The translations under genes and the position numbers were made by a program. DNA of 64,000 nt, taken from contig DUBB01000026.1 in the NCBI GenBank assembly GCA_012960535.1, forward strand, positions 49,585 through 113,584, written 5' to 3'. Under the pieces are notes generated by a model that was given only the letters and a program-made list of their open reading frames with translations, did not search any database and was not told the DNA's origin. Within the stretch, counting starts at the first letter, position 1. Every line of letters begins with the position of its first letter. The stretch is from Gammaproteobacteria bacterium. Its GTDB lineage: Bacteria > Pseudomonadota > Gammaproteobacteria > Pseudomonadales > Azotimanducaceae. Shown here piece after piece: positions 1 through 9,228 of this stretch.

Positions 1-652
1 AACAGCCCTCGGCCAGGCAATCATTTTCGAGCAGGGCCTTAATCCAGTCTTCCCAATCTTCACCGCCCATAACCTTCACAGTGTCGGCTATTTCCTCAGG
101 CTCTGCTGGCTCCAGTGTTAGGGGTCGTAATTGCTGCGTATTAAAATCAATCGTGGTGCCTTCAAAAGCTTCGCCGATAGGCTTTAACACAGACCTGACG
201 GTCTCTCCTGAAGGCAGGGTGCGCGCTGGCGCAGCGAGCGAGTAAATCACCATATCTACCTGCCCCAAATCTCGTTTGATACAATCGATCACAGCCGATT
301 TCATCTCTGCTGAAAAGGCATCACCATTGAAGTTACTGGCATACAAGCCTGCGTCATGAGCGGCCCGGGTAAAAGCTGCCGACTTATACCATCCTGCTGA
401 CGCGGTCCGGCCTTTTTTTGAAGCTCGCTCAAAGAAAACCCCAATAGTTGCTGCAGAACAGCCAAAAGCGGCACTGATTCTGGAAGCCAGGCCATAGCCT
501 CCGGATGATCCTATTACCAGAACTCGCCGGGGACCTGCCTTGATGAGACCACCTGCCCTGACCCTACTGATCTGATTCTCTACATCCTGCGCGCAGCCCT
601 GTGGATGTGCTGTGGTGCAAAGGAATCCCTTTATTCTAGGTTGAATGATCAT
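1..652 (-). CDS. fabV: Enoyl-ACP reductase FabV (partial, C-terminus outside window)
   Basis: Trans-2-enoyl-ACP/CoA reductase of the FabV type, which catalyses the last NADH-dependent step of each fatty-acid elongation cycle in the cytoplasm. The reading frame starts at ATG 652 (an AGGA lies about 10 nt upstream) and runs off the left edge after about 217 codons. The N-terminus MIIQPRIKGFLCTTAHPQGC is typical of the family, a Rossmann nucleotide loop GSSGGYG sits at residues 48-54, and VFFERAS, GWYKSAAF, DLGQVDMVIYSLAAPAR and VMGGEDWEDWI follow in family order. The catalytic Tyr-x8-Lys pair should lie just beyond the edge and cannot be checked. It is 43 bp downstream of lgt on the same strand and probably cotranscribed. 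FabV enzymes are known for intrinsic triclosan insensitivity compared with FabI. Confidence 0.93.
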   Translation of the reverse strand, partial: MIIQPRIKGFLCTTAHPQGCAQDVENQISRVRAGGLIKAGPRRVLVIGSSGGYGLASRISAAFGCSAATIGVFFERASKKGRTASAGWYKSAAFTRAAHDAGLYASNFNGDAFSAEMKSAVIDCIKRDLGQVDMVIYSLAAPARTLPSGETVRSVLKPIGEAFEGTTIDFNTQQLRPLTLEPAEPEEIADTVKVMGGEDWEDWIKALLENDCLAEGC

Positions 653-695
653 AGCTTACCGTTTCCTGATGTATTGAATTCCTGTCCGCTCTTTT

Positions 696-1499
696 TCACT
701 GGTTTCTGTTGCCGATGCGATCTGCCAGCACCAGCCATACCACCAATGCACCTGTTAATAACATTGGAATGCACAACAGCTGACCCTGCGACATCCATCC
801 CAGTGCTACAAAACCCATATGACTATCCGGTGCCCTGAAAAATTCAGAAACGAACCTAAGCAAGCCATAGGCAATAAGGAATGCTCCCGAGATAAACCCT
901 GTTTTCTGATTTCGACCTGCGAGTAACCATATAACAATAAACAGTATTGGCCCTTCAAGGCAGGCCTGGTACAGACTCGAAGGATGCCTGGCTATTGTCT
1001 CTCCAGGGTAAACCAGGGCCCAGGGCAGGTCAGTGATTCTACCGGGTAACTCAGCATTGATAAAATTACCGATCCGTCCACAACCCAGACCTAACGGAAT
1101 AGCGGGTGCAACAAAATCCGTCACTGCCAGAAAAGAACGGCCCTGCCTGTGGGCAAAATAAAGCCCGGCAATGATCACACCGAGCAGGCCACCATGAAAA
1201 GACATTCCGCCCTGCCAGACTTTAAACAGGGTCAACGGATTAGCCAGTAAATTATCAAAGCCGTAGAACAGCATATAACCCATACGACCACCGAGAATAA
1301 CGCCCAGCACGCCATAAAATATCAGATCAGATATCTGTTCCTCGGACCAGGCCGGTTTCGACCAGGCTGCTCGATACAACATGACTCGCCAACACAGAAA
1401 TATAGCGGCCAAATAACTGATTGCATACCAGTGAATATTAAACGGACCCAGAGCAATGGCCACCGGGTCAATTTGAGGGTAGTGCCACATTTTGTCCAT
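696..1499 (-). CDS. lgt: Prolipoprotein diacylglyceryl transferase
   Basis: Integral inner-membrane enzyme that transfers diacylglycerol from phosphatidylglycerol to the lipobox cysteine of prolipoproteins, the first step of lipoprotein maturation. The protein is 267 aa with about seven hydrophobic segments. The Lgt signature GRIGNFINAELPGR begins at residue 141 and the HGGLLG motif at residue 102. Tyr25, His102, Arg142 and Glu150 line up with functional residues of the E. coli enzyme at an offset of one. The start is ATG 1499. In Pseudomonas lgt is followed by thyA; here the next gene is fabV. The window also encodes a predicted client lipoprotein (the DctP-type protein at 61-62 kb). The family assignment is firm. 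Confidence 0.96.
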   Translation of the reverse strand: MDKMWHYPQIDPVAIALGPFNIHWYAISYLAAIFLCWRVMLYRAAWSKPAWSEEQISDLIFYGVLGVILGGRMGYMLFYGFDNLLANPLTLFKVWQGGMSFHGGLLGVIIAGLYFAHRQGRSFLAVTDFVAPAIPLGLGCGRIGNFINAELPGRITDLPWALVYPGETIARHPSSLYQACLEGPILFIVIWLLAGRNQKTGFISGAFLIAYGLLRFVSEFFRAPDSHMGFVALGWMSQGQLLCIPMLLTGALVVWLVLADRIGNRNQ

Positions 1500-1566
1500 C
1501 CCAGGTTATTGATTAATGAATGCACAGGTCAACCATTCTGGTAGACTGTGAATTTGCCTGCTTATC

Positions 1567-2286
1567 ATGTGCCTAATTTTATTTGCCTATCAACCCAACG
1601 ACCTATACCAATTAGTGGTTGCTGCCAATCGTGATGAATTCTATCAGCGGGAAGCGGCAAGAGCACATTTTTGGGAAACAAATAAAGAAGTACTGGCCGG
1701 CAGGGATCTTCAAGCAGGTGGATCCTGGCTGGGCGTTGACCGGTCAAATCGGTTTGCTGCTGTTACCAACTTTCGAGAAGACTTATCCGGGCTGCTACCG
1801 CCACGTAGTCGCGGTGAACTGGTCAGCGACTTCTTATTCCTGAAGCAGCCTGCCTCTGAGTACCTGAATCAAATCCGCACAAAAAGATCAGAATATCGTG
1901 GCTTCAATCTTATCCTGATGGATAAAACCGGCTGCTTTTATTATAACAATCGTACCGATCAATTAAACCAGCTAGCACCGGGCTACTATGGCTTATCGAA
2001 TCAAACGCTGGATTGCAACTGGCCCAAGGTAAGCGAAGGCACTCGTAAACTGCAGCGACTACTCAAAGAAAAACCGAGTTCAGAATTAGACAATGCCATG
2101 CTTGGCCTGCTCCAGGACAGAGGAGATGATAGAGACTTTTCGAATAGCTTTATCGCCTCTCCAGGCTATGGAACCTGTGTCTCCACCCTGGTAAAAATAC
2201 AACGCCATGAACTCTCGTTTATGGAACTGGCCTACCCGCCTGCAGGCAGACCTGATGACCAGCGAAGCTTTATCTGGCAACACTAA
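1567..2286 (+). CDS. NRDE/TANGO2 family protein
   Basis: A 239-aa member of the NRDE (transport and Golgi organisation 2) family. The start MCLILFAY with Cys at position 2 and the NRDE tetrad at residues 21-24 are diagnostic, followed by the family-typical GGSWLGVDRSNRFAAVTNFRE. Cys2 resembles an N-terminal nucleophile arrangement, but no catalytic activity is established. Eukaryotic TANGO2/HRG-9 proteins have been linked to heme trafficking and acyl-CoA metabolism, and the bacterial role is uncertain. The gene is divergent from lgt with a 67-bp gap, and its last 4 bp overlap the end of ptsP in convergent orientation. No signal peptide is visible, so it is probably cytoplasmic. Confidence 0.88.
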   Translation: MCLILFAYQPNDLYQLVVAANRDEFYQREAARAHFWETNKEVLAGRDLQAGGSWLGVDRSNRFAAVTNFREDLSGLLPPRSRGELVSDFLFLKQPASEYLNQIRTKRSEYRGFNLILMDKTGCFYYNNRTDQLNQLAPGYYGLSNQTLDCNWPKVSEGTRKLQRLLKEKPSSELDNAMLGLLQDRGDDRDFSNSFIASPGYGTCVSTLVKIQRHELSFMELAYPPAGRPDDQRSFIWQH

Positions 2287-4544
2287 CGCCTTGAGCGAAC
2301 AATCTGGCTCAAGCCGTTTTCCCGCAATACGTTTTCTACTCGCTGTTTTATCTCATCTGCGGAATTCATTTCCAGTACTTCTTTTAACAACGCCTGCGAC
2401 TGCTCGAAACTGACCGTGGTAAGCGCTTTCTTTACCATGAGAAGATTAGGCGAGTTCATCGACAGAACCTGGTAGCCCATAGCCATTAACAGCAAAGCAG
2501 CGGCTGGATTACCAGCCATCTCACCACAAATACCAACCCCTTTCTTAGCCTTATTCGCCGTCTGCGCCACATAATACAGCGCTTTTAAGACGGCTGGATG
2601 AAATTCCTGATAAAGACCGGCAACCCGGGAATTGTTGCGATCCACGGCAAGCATATACTGCACCAGGTCATTACTGCCAACGGACAAAAAATCCACCCGC
2701 TCAAGAATGTCAGCAGCCTGATAGACAGCGGCCGGAACTTCGATCATGACACCAATATCAGGCATTCCTACATTAGCACCTTCTTCCCTTATTTCTGTAT
2801 AACACTGCTTGATCAGCACCTTGGCCGCATCAATTTCAGAGACACTGCTGACCATTGGCAGCATAATCCTGAGATAGGATTCAATGCCTTCGCTGGCTCT
2901 GATCATGGCCCTGATCTGGGCCAGGAATATTTCTGGATGATCAAGCGAAACACGAATACCGCGCCAGCCGAGAAAAGGATTTTCTTCCTTGATCGGGAAA
3001 TAAGGTAACGACTTATCGCCACCGATATCCAGGGTTCGCATGGTAACCGGATAGGGGGAAAATGCCTGCATATGCTCACGATAGATCAGGCGCTGTTCTT
3101 CTTCAGTGGGAAAGGCTTCATTCATCATGAAATAGACCTCGGTACGATACAGGCCAACTCCCTCAGCCCCTCTATCAAGGGATTTAGCAACGTCACTTAA
3201 TAGTCCCGTGTTAACCCACAGCAAAGTACGCCTGCCATCCGGCGTACGACAGGATATATTCTTGATACCCTCCAGATCCCGCTGCAGATCGAGCTCTTCC
3301 TTCTGGACCTTATCGTAATAAGCTTTCTGAGCGTTTGTCGGAGCGGTAATAAGATTGCCCTGGAAGCCATCGACAATCATGGTGCCACCATCAATCAATT
3401 CCATAGGCAAATCCTGTACACCCATGGCCGTCGGTATGCCCAACGCCTCAGCTAAAATAGCCAGGTGAGAATTCACCGATCCACGACCCGATACCAGCGC
3501 TTTCAGGCGACTGAGTGGCACAGCTGCGAGATCTCCCACAGAGAGGTCATTGCCAACTAGAATAGCGTCTCTTGGGAAATGCATCTTACGACGATCTGTC
3601 TTTTCTAAATGACCGAGAATACGTACGCCAATATCTTTGATATCGTTGCCGCGCTCACGTAGGTAACTGTCTTCCATTACCTCAAAACGACTCACATGAT
3701 CCTGAATAACCTGTCTCAGCGCGCCCTGGGCCCATTGCCCCTTGCGGATTTTCCTGAGCACTTCATGGGGAATTGCCGAATCATCCAGCATATGCAGAAA
3801 GGCATCAAACAGATTCAATTCCTGCTGCTCCAGCCCGCCAGCCAGTCTTTCAGCAAGTGTCCTGATATCTTGCTTGGTATTAGCAACTGCCTTTTCGAAG
3901 CGATCAACCTCTCTGGCTACATTACGGATTTTGCGATATGGCACCTGGTCTAAATCCACACTGGGATAGATTACAACCGCAGTACCAATGGCGACCCCGG
4001 GAGCACCCGGACTGCCCTTGAATAATCGAGAAGATCTTCGGGCTCTGCCCAGAGAAAGTGTTCCAGTGGCTTTAGCATGGGCGATGACGCCCGCTAACTG
4101 AGCTGACAAGGTAATCAGAAATGCTTCCTCACTCTCATCAAACTTCCGCTTGCTCTTTTGCTGAACAACCAACACGCCTAGCACCTGTCCCTGATGGATA
4201 ATGGGCACCCCTAAAAAAGAATGAAAAGCATCCTCACCGATTTCGGCAATGTACTGATTCCTGGGGTGATCACCCACATTTTCAACATTAACGGGTTCGG
4301 CCCGTTCCGCAACATAACCCACCAACCCTTCATTTGTGCCCAGAGATATTTTGCCCACGGCCTGTTTATTCAAACCCCGAGTTGCTCTGAATACATAGCG
4401 CTTGGATTTCTCGTCGAACAGATAAACACTGCAGACTTCACTGGCCATGATGGCCTGGGTACGATCAACTATGATTTCAAGCGCCCGCGACAAATCAGAG
4501 ACCGCACTGACCTCCTGAACAACCCGACGTAATTCCTCTAGCAT
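2283..4544 (-). CDS. ptsP: PEP-protein phosphotransferase PtsP (EI-Ntr)
   Basis: Enzyme I of the nitrogen-related phosphotransferase system. It autophosphorylates from PEP and passes phosphate to NPr, giving a regulatory rather than sugar-transport cascade. The 753-aa protein has an N-terminal GAF domain (about residues 17-155) and then the PEP-utilising enzyme domains. The phospho-histidine is His360 in SGRGSVNSHLAILAEALG. The PEP-binding core includes TLDIGGDKSLPYFPIKEENP and GICGEMAGNP with the active-site cysteine. The length fits GAF-containing PtsP (about 750 aa). It lies 10 bp downstream of rppH on the same strand, the usual rppH-ptsP operon. NPr and EIIA-Ntr genes are not in this window. 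Confidence 0.96.
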   Translation of the reverse strand: MLEELRRVVQEVSAVSDLSRALEIIVDRTQAIMASEVCSVYLFDEKSKRYVFRATRGLNKQAVGKISLGTNEGLVGYVAERAEPVNVENVGDHPRNQYIAEIGEDAFHSFLGVPIIHQGQVLGVLVVQQKSKRKFDESEEAFLITLSAQLAGVIAHAKATGTLSLGRARRSSRLFKGSPGAPGVAIGTAVVIYPSVDLDQVPYRKIRNVAREVDRFEKAVANTKQDIRTLAERLAGGLEQQELNLFDAFLHMLDDSAIPHEVLRKIRKGQWAQGALRQVIQDHVSRFEVMEDSYLRERGNDIKDIGVRILGHLEKTDRRKMHFPRDAILVGNDLSVGDLAAVPLSRLKALVSGRGSVNSHLAILAEALGIPTAMGVQDLPMELIDGGTMIVDGFQGNLITAPTNAQKAYYDKVQKEELDLQRDLEGIKNISCRTPDGRRTLLWVNTGLLSDVAKSLDRGAEGVGLYRTEVYFMMNEAFPTEEEQRLIYREHMQAFSPYPVTMRTLDIGGDKSLPYFPIKEENPFLGWRGIRVSLDHPEIFLAQIRAMIRASEGIESYLRIMLPMVSSVSEIDAAKVLIKQCYTEIREEGANVGMPDIGVMIEVPAAVYQAADILERVDFLSVGSNDLVQYMLAVDRNNSRVAGLYQEFHPAVLKALYYVAQTANKAKKGVGICGEMAGNPAAALLLMAMGYQVLSMNSPNLLMVKKALTTVSFEQSQALLKEVLEMNSADEIKQRVENVLRENGLSQIVRSRR

Positions 4545-4554
4545 AGCTGTGGAT

Positions 4555-5034
4555 CTAGTTCATACATTTGTTAAGACTCGGTGCTAATTCCTTCAAGGCT
4601 TTGGCGTACACATTCTTCTTGAAACCCACTATCTGACTAACAGGATACCAATAGCTAACCCATTGCCAGCCGTCGAATTCGGGTGATCCGCTGTAATCCA
4701 GATCAAATTCACCCTCATTGCCTTTAAATCGCAACAAAAACCACTTCTGCTTCTGGCCGACAAAAGTAGAGCTTCTGTTTTTTAACATTCGCCTGGGAAG
4801 CCGATAACGATACCAGTGCCTTGTTACCGCAATAATGTCGACGCTGGATCCGCTAAGCCCGGTTTCTTCTCTTAGTTCCCGGAACAAGGCTGCTTCGGTT
4901 GATTCTTTTGCATCAATACCACCCTGGGGGAACTGCCAGGCATTCTCCCTGGCTCGTTTTGCCCAAAAAACCTGGCCTGACCGGTTCACGATAACCATAC
5001 AGACATTGGCTCGATAACCATCCTGATCGATCAT
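4555..5034 (-). CDS. rppH: RNA pyrophosphohydrolase
   Basis: Nudix hydrolase that removes pyrophosphate from the 5' triphosphate (or diphosphate) end of mRNA and so triggers 5'-end-dependent decay by RNase E. The 159-aa protein contains the Nudix box GGIDAKESTEAALFRELREE and following TG (about residues 38-59) with the catalytic REExxEE-type glutamates. The N-terminus MIDQDGYRANVCMVIVN and the segment AWQFPQGGID are characteristic of RppH/YgdP. The start is ATG 5034. It is the first gene of an rppH-ptsP unit and diverges from the HAD phosphatase gene across a 107-bp spacer with a palindromic -10 element. Confidence 0.95.
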   Translation of the reverse strand: MIDQDGYRANVCMVIVNRSGQVFWAKRARENAWQFPQGGIDAKESTEAALFRELREETGLSGSSVDIIAVTRHWYRYRLPRRMLKNRSSTFVGQKQKWFLLRFKGNEGEFDLDYSGSPEFDGWQWVSYWYPVSQIVGFKKNVYAKALKELAPSLNKCMN

Positions 5035-5051
5035 GTCCTATATCCTAATAA

Positions 5052-5063
5052 ATATTATAATAT
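5052..5063. promoter_or_regulatory. Palindromic -10 element shared by divergent rppH and HAD genes
   Basis: The 12-mer ATATTATAATAT is a perfect palindrome and presents the consensus TATAAT on both strands (plus 5056-5061, minus 5059-5054). It lies in the spacer between rppH (minus) and the HAD phosphatase (plus). The -35 matches are weak on both sides. A symmetric -10 could drive divergent transcription, but this is inferred from sequence only. Confidence 0.4.
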
Positions 5064-5141
5064 CGTCCTTTGCCAAAAACATAACATCCTCTACATGAGG
5101 TATACCATGTAATGGCTATCACATCGAATCAGGATCTGCAC

Positions 5142-5795
5142 ATGGCACTCACTATCTTTGACCTGGATGAAACTCTGATCGCCGGCGACAGCGACCATGC
5201 CTGGGGAGAATTTATTTCTAAACTAGGCCTTGTTGATGGCTACCAATACCGGCAACAGAACAATCTGTTTTACCAACAATACCTCAACGGAACCTTAGAC
5301 GTTGACGCTTATCTTGCATTTTCCTGCGAGCCCTTATCCAGAATCAAACTAGCAACCCTCAGACAACTGCATCAGCAATTCATGCAGGAAGTCATATCGC
5401 CGCTCATGCTACCCAAAGCAATCGCCTTGATCGAACGCCACAAAAACCAAGGAGATGAGCTACTCATCATTACCGCAACGCTTGATTTCATCACCCAGCC
5501 CATTGCCGAGGCACTGGGTATTACCAACATCCTGGCCCCCCAGGCAGAATTGCTCGAGGGTAGTTATACCGGCAACATTATCGGTATACCCAGCTATGCC
5601 GACGGTAAAGTGACTCGTTTAAGACAATGGTTAAAAACCCGCTCAATTTCACTGACAGGCAGTACTTTCTATTCTGACTCTCATAATGACCTGCCTTTAT
5701 TATCTCTTGTCGACCATCCCATTGCTGTCGATCCGGATGCCAAGCTGGAAGCAATAGCCAAGTCAAAATCCTGGCAGATCATCAGCCTTCGCTAA
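5142..5795 (+). CDS. HAD-IB family hydrolase (SerB-like phosphatase)
   Basis: A 217-aa haloacid-dehalogenase superfamily hydrolase, subfamily IB. It has motif I FDLDETLIAGDSD with the nucleophilic Asp, motif II LLIITATLDF, and motif III/IV YSDSHNDLPLL with the acidic Mg2+ ligands. I chose ATG 5142 over the upstream ATG 5112 because an AGGA lies 8 nt before it and the conserved fold begins immediately after (MALTIFDLD). Pseudomonads carry a HAD-IB phosphatase next to rppH-ptsP, described as histidinol-phosphatase or phosphoserine-phosphatase-like, so the true substrate may be histidinol-phosphate, phosphoserine or another small phosphomonoester. The family is certain and the substrate is not. 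Confidence 0.85.
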   Translation: MALTIFDLDETLIAGDSDHAWGEFISKLGLVDGYQYRQQNNLFYQQYLNGTLDVDAYLAFSCEPLSRIKLATLRQLHQQFMQEVISPLMLPKAIALIERHKNQGDELLIITATLDFITQPIAEALGITNILAPQAELLEGSYTGNIIGIPSYADGKVTRLRQWLKTRSISLTGSTFYSDSHNDLPLLSLVDHPIAVDPDAKLEAIAKSKSWQIISLR

Positions 5796-5802
5796 AAACT
5801 GA

Positions 5803-7269
5803 TCACGACCCTTCTGAATAGGTCAAATCCATATCGCGCGCGGCCTTAACATCATCAAGCCGCTGGACTGTGGTGGTATGCGGCGCACTGGTAACCAGCT
5901 CCGGCTGCTCAACTGCTTCTTCAAGAATCATCGCCATTGCTGCTACGAAATCATCGATCTCACTCTTCGATTCGGTTTCAGTGGGTTCTATCAGCAGACA
6001 TTCAGGAATCAGCAGGGGGAAATAGGTAGTTGGCGCATGATGACCATAGTCCAGCAAGCGCTTGGCAAAATCCATGGCGGATACACCCAGATTCTTGGCT
6101 TCCTTGGCAAGGCTGACAATAAATTCATGTGTCGCCCTACGATCAGGGTAAGCCAGGGTAAAACCGACTCTGGCCATTTCTGCCGCCATGTAATTGGCAT
6201 TCAAGGTCGCGTACTCAGCCACTCGGTTCATTCCTTCTGCCCCCAGTAACCTGGCATAGCTGTAGGCACGCAGCAGAATGCCAGCATTACCCATAAACGC
6301 TGACAGCCTGCCAATGGTATCGGGTATCTCATCTGAGCCCTGCCAGTAATAATATTCGCCTTCCAGGGTGTTTTTTTTGCCGACGATCGGCGTGGGCAGA
6401 AAGGGTTTCAAGCGCTCGCCAACACCGACCGGACCTGCACCCGGACCACCACCACCATGGGGTGTAGCAAAAGTTTTATGCAGGTTCATGTGCAAAACAT
6501 CAAAACCCATATCGCCCGGTTTCACTTTTCCCAAAATGGCATTCAAGTTGGCCCCATCATAATACAGTAAGCCCCCAGCCTGATGGACCACTTCGGCTAT
6601 CTGCTGTACCTGCCGTTCGAACACACCACAGGTTGATGGATTAGTCATCATTAACCCCGCCGTATTCGGGCCCACTGCTTTGGTAAGTTCGGCTAAATTG
6701 ACATCACCTTCACTGGTTACCGGTATTTCCCGCACCGTGTAACCACACATAACAGCGGTTGCCGGATTGGTTCCATGAGCTGCCTCTGGAACTAGAATTT
6801 CTGTTCTTGCATCGTCGTTGCGCTTTTCATGGTAAGCACGAATCATGGCAACACCAGCAAATTCACCCTGTGCGCCGGCCATGGGTGTCAAGGACACTGC
6901 CTGCATACCAGTCACATCCATCAGGTAATGCTGCAACTCGTACAGACACTGTAGAAAGCCCTGGCTATGTTGTTCAGGCGCTAGCGGGTGACGGGCCAGG
7001 AAATCAACAAAACTCGCAGCCTGATGAGCACCTCGGGGGTTGTATTTCATGGTGCAGGAACCCAGGGGATAAAACTGTTTATCTATTGCAAAATTCAAAC
7101 TCGACAGATTAGTGTAATGCCTGACTGCTTCCAGCTCGGATACTTCTGGTAACCCAGGTGATGATACTCGCAAGTGCCCATCCAGGTCTGATGGCCTCGA
7201 TGGCGATTCACGCGCCACAAGTTGCGCTTGAGCAACCCTGCCAGAACGGCTTCTTTCGTAGATCAACAT
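5803..7269 (-). CDS. gcvPB: Glycine dehydrogenase (decarboxylating) subunit 2, P-protein beta
   Basis: C-terminal half of the split glycine-cleavage P-protein, which decarboxylates glycine with PLP and transfers the aminomethyl group to lipoylated GcvH. The 488-aa protein carries the PLP-binding lysine K265 in [20 protein letters not shown] and the segments [17 protein letters not shown] and [11 protein letters not shown] around the cofactor. It follows gcvPA with a 2-bp gap, which implies translational coupling, and is the last gene of the ygfB-ubiI-gcvTHPAPB run. E. coli and Pseudomonas encode P-protein as one long chain; the two-subunit form here resembles that of Legionella-like and some deeper-branching gammaproteobacteria. 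Confidence 0.96.
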   Translation of the reverse strand: MLIYERSRSGRVAQAQLVARESPSRPSDLDGHLRVSSPGLPEVSELEAVRHYTNLSSLNFAIDKQFYPLGSCTMKYNPRGAHQAASFVDFLARHPLAPEQHSQGFLQCLYELQHYLMDVTGMQAVSLTPMAGAQGEFAGVAMIRAYHEKRNDDARTEILVPEAAHGTNPATAVMCGYTVREIPVTSEGDVNLAELTKAVGPNTAGLMMTNPSTCGVFERQVQQIAEVVHQAGGLLYYDGANLNAILGKVKPGDMGFDVLHMNLHKTFATPHGGGGPGAGPVGVGERLKPFLPTPIVGKKNTLEGEYYYWQGSDEIPDTIGRLSAFMGNAGILLRAYSYARLLGAEGMNRVAEYATLNANYMAAEMARVGFTLAYPDRRATHEFIVSLAKEAKNLGVSAMDFAKRLLDYGHHAPTTYFPLLIPECLLIEPTETESKSEIDDFVAAMAMILEEAVEQPELVTSAPHTTTVQRLDDVKAARDMDLTYSEGS

Positions 7270-7271
7270 AA

Positions 7272-8633
7272 TTAACCCACGGCCTCCAAGGAAGTTGCCA
7301 GCACCTCGATGAAGCGATCCAGATCAGCAGCGGATTTCTTCTCGGTAACATTAACCAGCAAGCAATTCACCATATCGTCATGGTCCTCACCAAGATCATA
7401 TCCTGGCAAAACGCCCTGGGTGGCCATAGATTGAATAACCTCAGCTGCCGGTACCGGTAACTCAAGCACACTTTCGTGAAAATAAGGCCCTGCAAATCGC
7501 CGCCGTACCCCCGGCAACTGTTCCGCCCTGGAGAGTAAATGCGCCATTCCCGAATGACACGCCAAGGCAACCTGACGAAGACCTTCATTGCCCATTATGC
7601 TCATATAGATTGTCGCTGCGGTCACCAGCAAGCCCTGATTAGTACAGATATTCGAGGTCGCTTTAGCACGACGAATATGCTGTTCGCGAGCCTGCAGAGT
7701 CAGCGTGAAACCCGTTTTACCCTGCCTGTCCACGGTTCGGCCAATAATTCTGCCGGGCATCTGCCTGACAATAGCTTGTCGGCAACACATAAAACCCAGA
7801 TAAGGTCCACCAGAAGCCAGCGGTATCCCGAGCGGCTGGCCTTCTCCAACAACGATGTCAGCACCCGCGGCACCCCACTCTCCAGGTGGTTTTAAAATAG
7901 CCAGGGCAGTAGGATTTACCACGGCAATCACCAGCGCGCCTTTAGCGTGAGCCAGGTCAGTCAGTGTCTCAACGGCGTCCAGTCCACCGAAAAAGTTGGG
8001 GTAACTTAATACCACAGCCACGCCGTCATCAATCTGGTCAAGCCATTCGGGCTTTAACAAACCGCTTTCAGCATCGAATTTCAGCTGCTGAATCTCAATG
8101 CCCTGATTCCTTACAATGGTCTCACAGGTGTTGAAATATCTCGGATTAATGTTGCCAGCACAGAGAATGCGCCTGGTTTTTATCTTTTTATTGGCTCGAA
8201 CAGTCATAAGCATGGCTTCAGCTAATGCCGTTGCACCATCATAGACAGAGGCATTAGCCACTTCCATGCCGGTTAGCCGGGAAATCATGGTTTGGAATTC
8301 ATAAATTAACTGCAGAGTACCCTGGGAAGCTTCGGCCTGATAAGGCGTGTAGGAAGTCAGGAACTCGCCTCTTCCTACGATATCCCAAACGGCCGAAGGG
8401 ATGTGGTGTTCATAAGCACCAGCACCAATAAAACACAAGTCGACATGATCGCGGCGAGCGCGTTCTTGCATCAGCCGCAGCATCGCCATCTCCGACTCCC
8501 CTGGGGGTATCTGATCAATTGGCGAGGCTATTATAGAGGCTGGTATCTCATCAAAAAGCTTGTCAATGCTGGCTACACCTATCGCATCAAGCATGCTTTT
8601 TTCGTCATCCTCTGTATGGGGAATAAACGGCAT
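7272..8633 (-). CDS. gcvPA: Glycine dehydrogenase (decarboxylating) subunit 1, P-protein alpha
   Basis: N-terminal half of the split P-protein of the glycine cleavage system, forming an alpha2beta2 enzyme with GcvPB. The 453-aa protein begins [19 protein letters not shown] and contains [32 protein letters not shown] and the C-terminal NICTNQGLL region, all typical of GcvPA. It lacks the PLP lysine, which is in GcvPB. The start is ATG 8633. It is separated from gcvH by 112 bp, largely filled by a 12-bp tandem repeat, whereas the gcvPA-gcvPB gap is only 2 bp. Confidence 0.96.
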   Translation of the reverse strand: MPFIPHTEDDEKSMLDAIGVASIDKLFDEIPASIIASPIDQIPPGESEMAMLRLMQERARRDHVDLCFIGAGAYEHHIPSAVWDIVGRGEFLTSYTPYQAEASQGTLQLIYEFQTMISRLTGMEVANASVYDGATALAEAMLMTVRANKKIKTRRILCAGNINPRYFNTCETIVRNQGIEIQQLKFDAESGLLKPEWLDQIDDGVAVVLSYPNFFGGLDAVETLTDLAHAKGALVIAVVNPTALAILKPPGEWGAAGADIVVGEGQPLGIPLASGGPYLGFMCCRQAIVRQMPGRIIGRTVDRQGKTGFTLTLQAREQHIRRAKATSNICTNQGLLVTAATIYMSIMGNEGLRQVALACHSGMAHLLSRAEQLPGVRRRFAGPYFHESVLELPVPAAEVIQSMATQGVLPGYDLGEDHDDMVNCLLVNVTEKKSAADLDRFIEVLATSLEAVG

Positions 8634-8667
8634 AGTTCAAATAACGCTATTTAACAGGTTAATGTTG

Positions 8668-8751
8668 GTCTTCTTAGTGGTCTTCTTAGTGGTCTTCTTA
8701 GTGTTCTTCTTAATGGCCTTGTTAATGGCCTTGTTAATGGCCTTGTTAATG
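8668..8751. repeat. 7 x 12 bp tandem repeat across the gcvH 3' end
   Basis: Seven head-to-tail 12-mers. Plus-strand units are three of GTCTTCTTAGTG, one TTCTTCTTAATG and three of GCCTTGTTAATG, with a partial unit (GTCTTG) at 8752-8757. On the coding strand each unit reads CAYTAAVAAGRM and carries one TAA in the frame of the gcvH stop, so the gcvH stop codon (8746-8748) is itself part of the array. The unit length is a multiple of three and holds a stop, so copy-number change would alter spacing to gcvPA without altering GcvH. Confidence 0.95.
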
Positions 8752-9138
8752 GTCTTGGGATTCACACAGCGCTGCATACTGCTCGGCGGTCAATAGATTC
8801 TGCTCTGCCTCTGGCTCGCTCAAACTTAATTTGAAGATCCAGCCGGCTTCATATGGGGCACTGTTAACCGCTTCAGGCTCAGCCTCCAGCACTTCATTGA
8901 CAGCGACCACTATCCCGGCAACGGGCGCGTAAATATCCGATGCTGCTTTCACTGATTCTATCACAGCGATTTCATCACCTGCCTGGAACTGCTGGTCCAT
9001 TTCCGGAAGCTCTACAAAGACAACATCTCCCAGCGCTTCCTGGGCATAGTCACTGATGCCTACGGTAGCAATTCCGTCTTTCAGCTCAACCCATTCGTGA
9101 GACGCAGCATAATTTAAATTACTCCTGACCTCTGCCAT
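8746..9138 (-). CDS. gcvH: Glycine cleavage system H protein
   Basis: Lipoyl carrier that shuttles the aminomethyl intermediate from P-protein to T-protein and electrons to L-protein. The 130-aa protein has the lipoylation site Lys64 in [16 protein letters not shown] and the N-terminal [20 protein letters not shown]. The length is normal for the family. The start is ATG 9138, 90 bp downstream of gcvT. The 3' end, including the stop codon, is embedded in the 12-bp tandem repeat at 8668-8751. Confidence 0.97.
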   Translation of the reverse strand: MAEVRSNLNYAASHEWVELKDGIATVGISDYAQEALGDVVFVELPEMDQQFQAGDEIAVIESVKAASDIYAPVAGIVVAVNEVLEAEPEAVNSAPYEAGWIFKLSLSEPEAEQNLLTAEQYAALCESQDH

Positions 9139-9228
9139 TACGAACTCCCTAATCCTATTTTTTTTACTAAATCTTGGTCTCGACGGATAACCACCTTCAT
9201 CCAGTCTTCTACTATCGCCATCACTTAT

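Noticed and set aside
8560..8796. Plus-strand ORF with FLVV/MALL four-residue repeats
   Set aside because: It is the other-strand reading of the 12-bp array and of gcvPA/gcvH sequence. The repeats come from DNA periodicity, not from a repeat protein.
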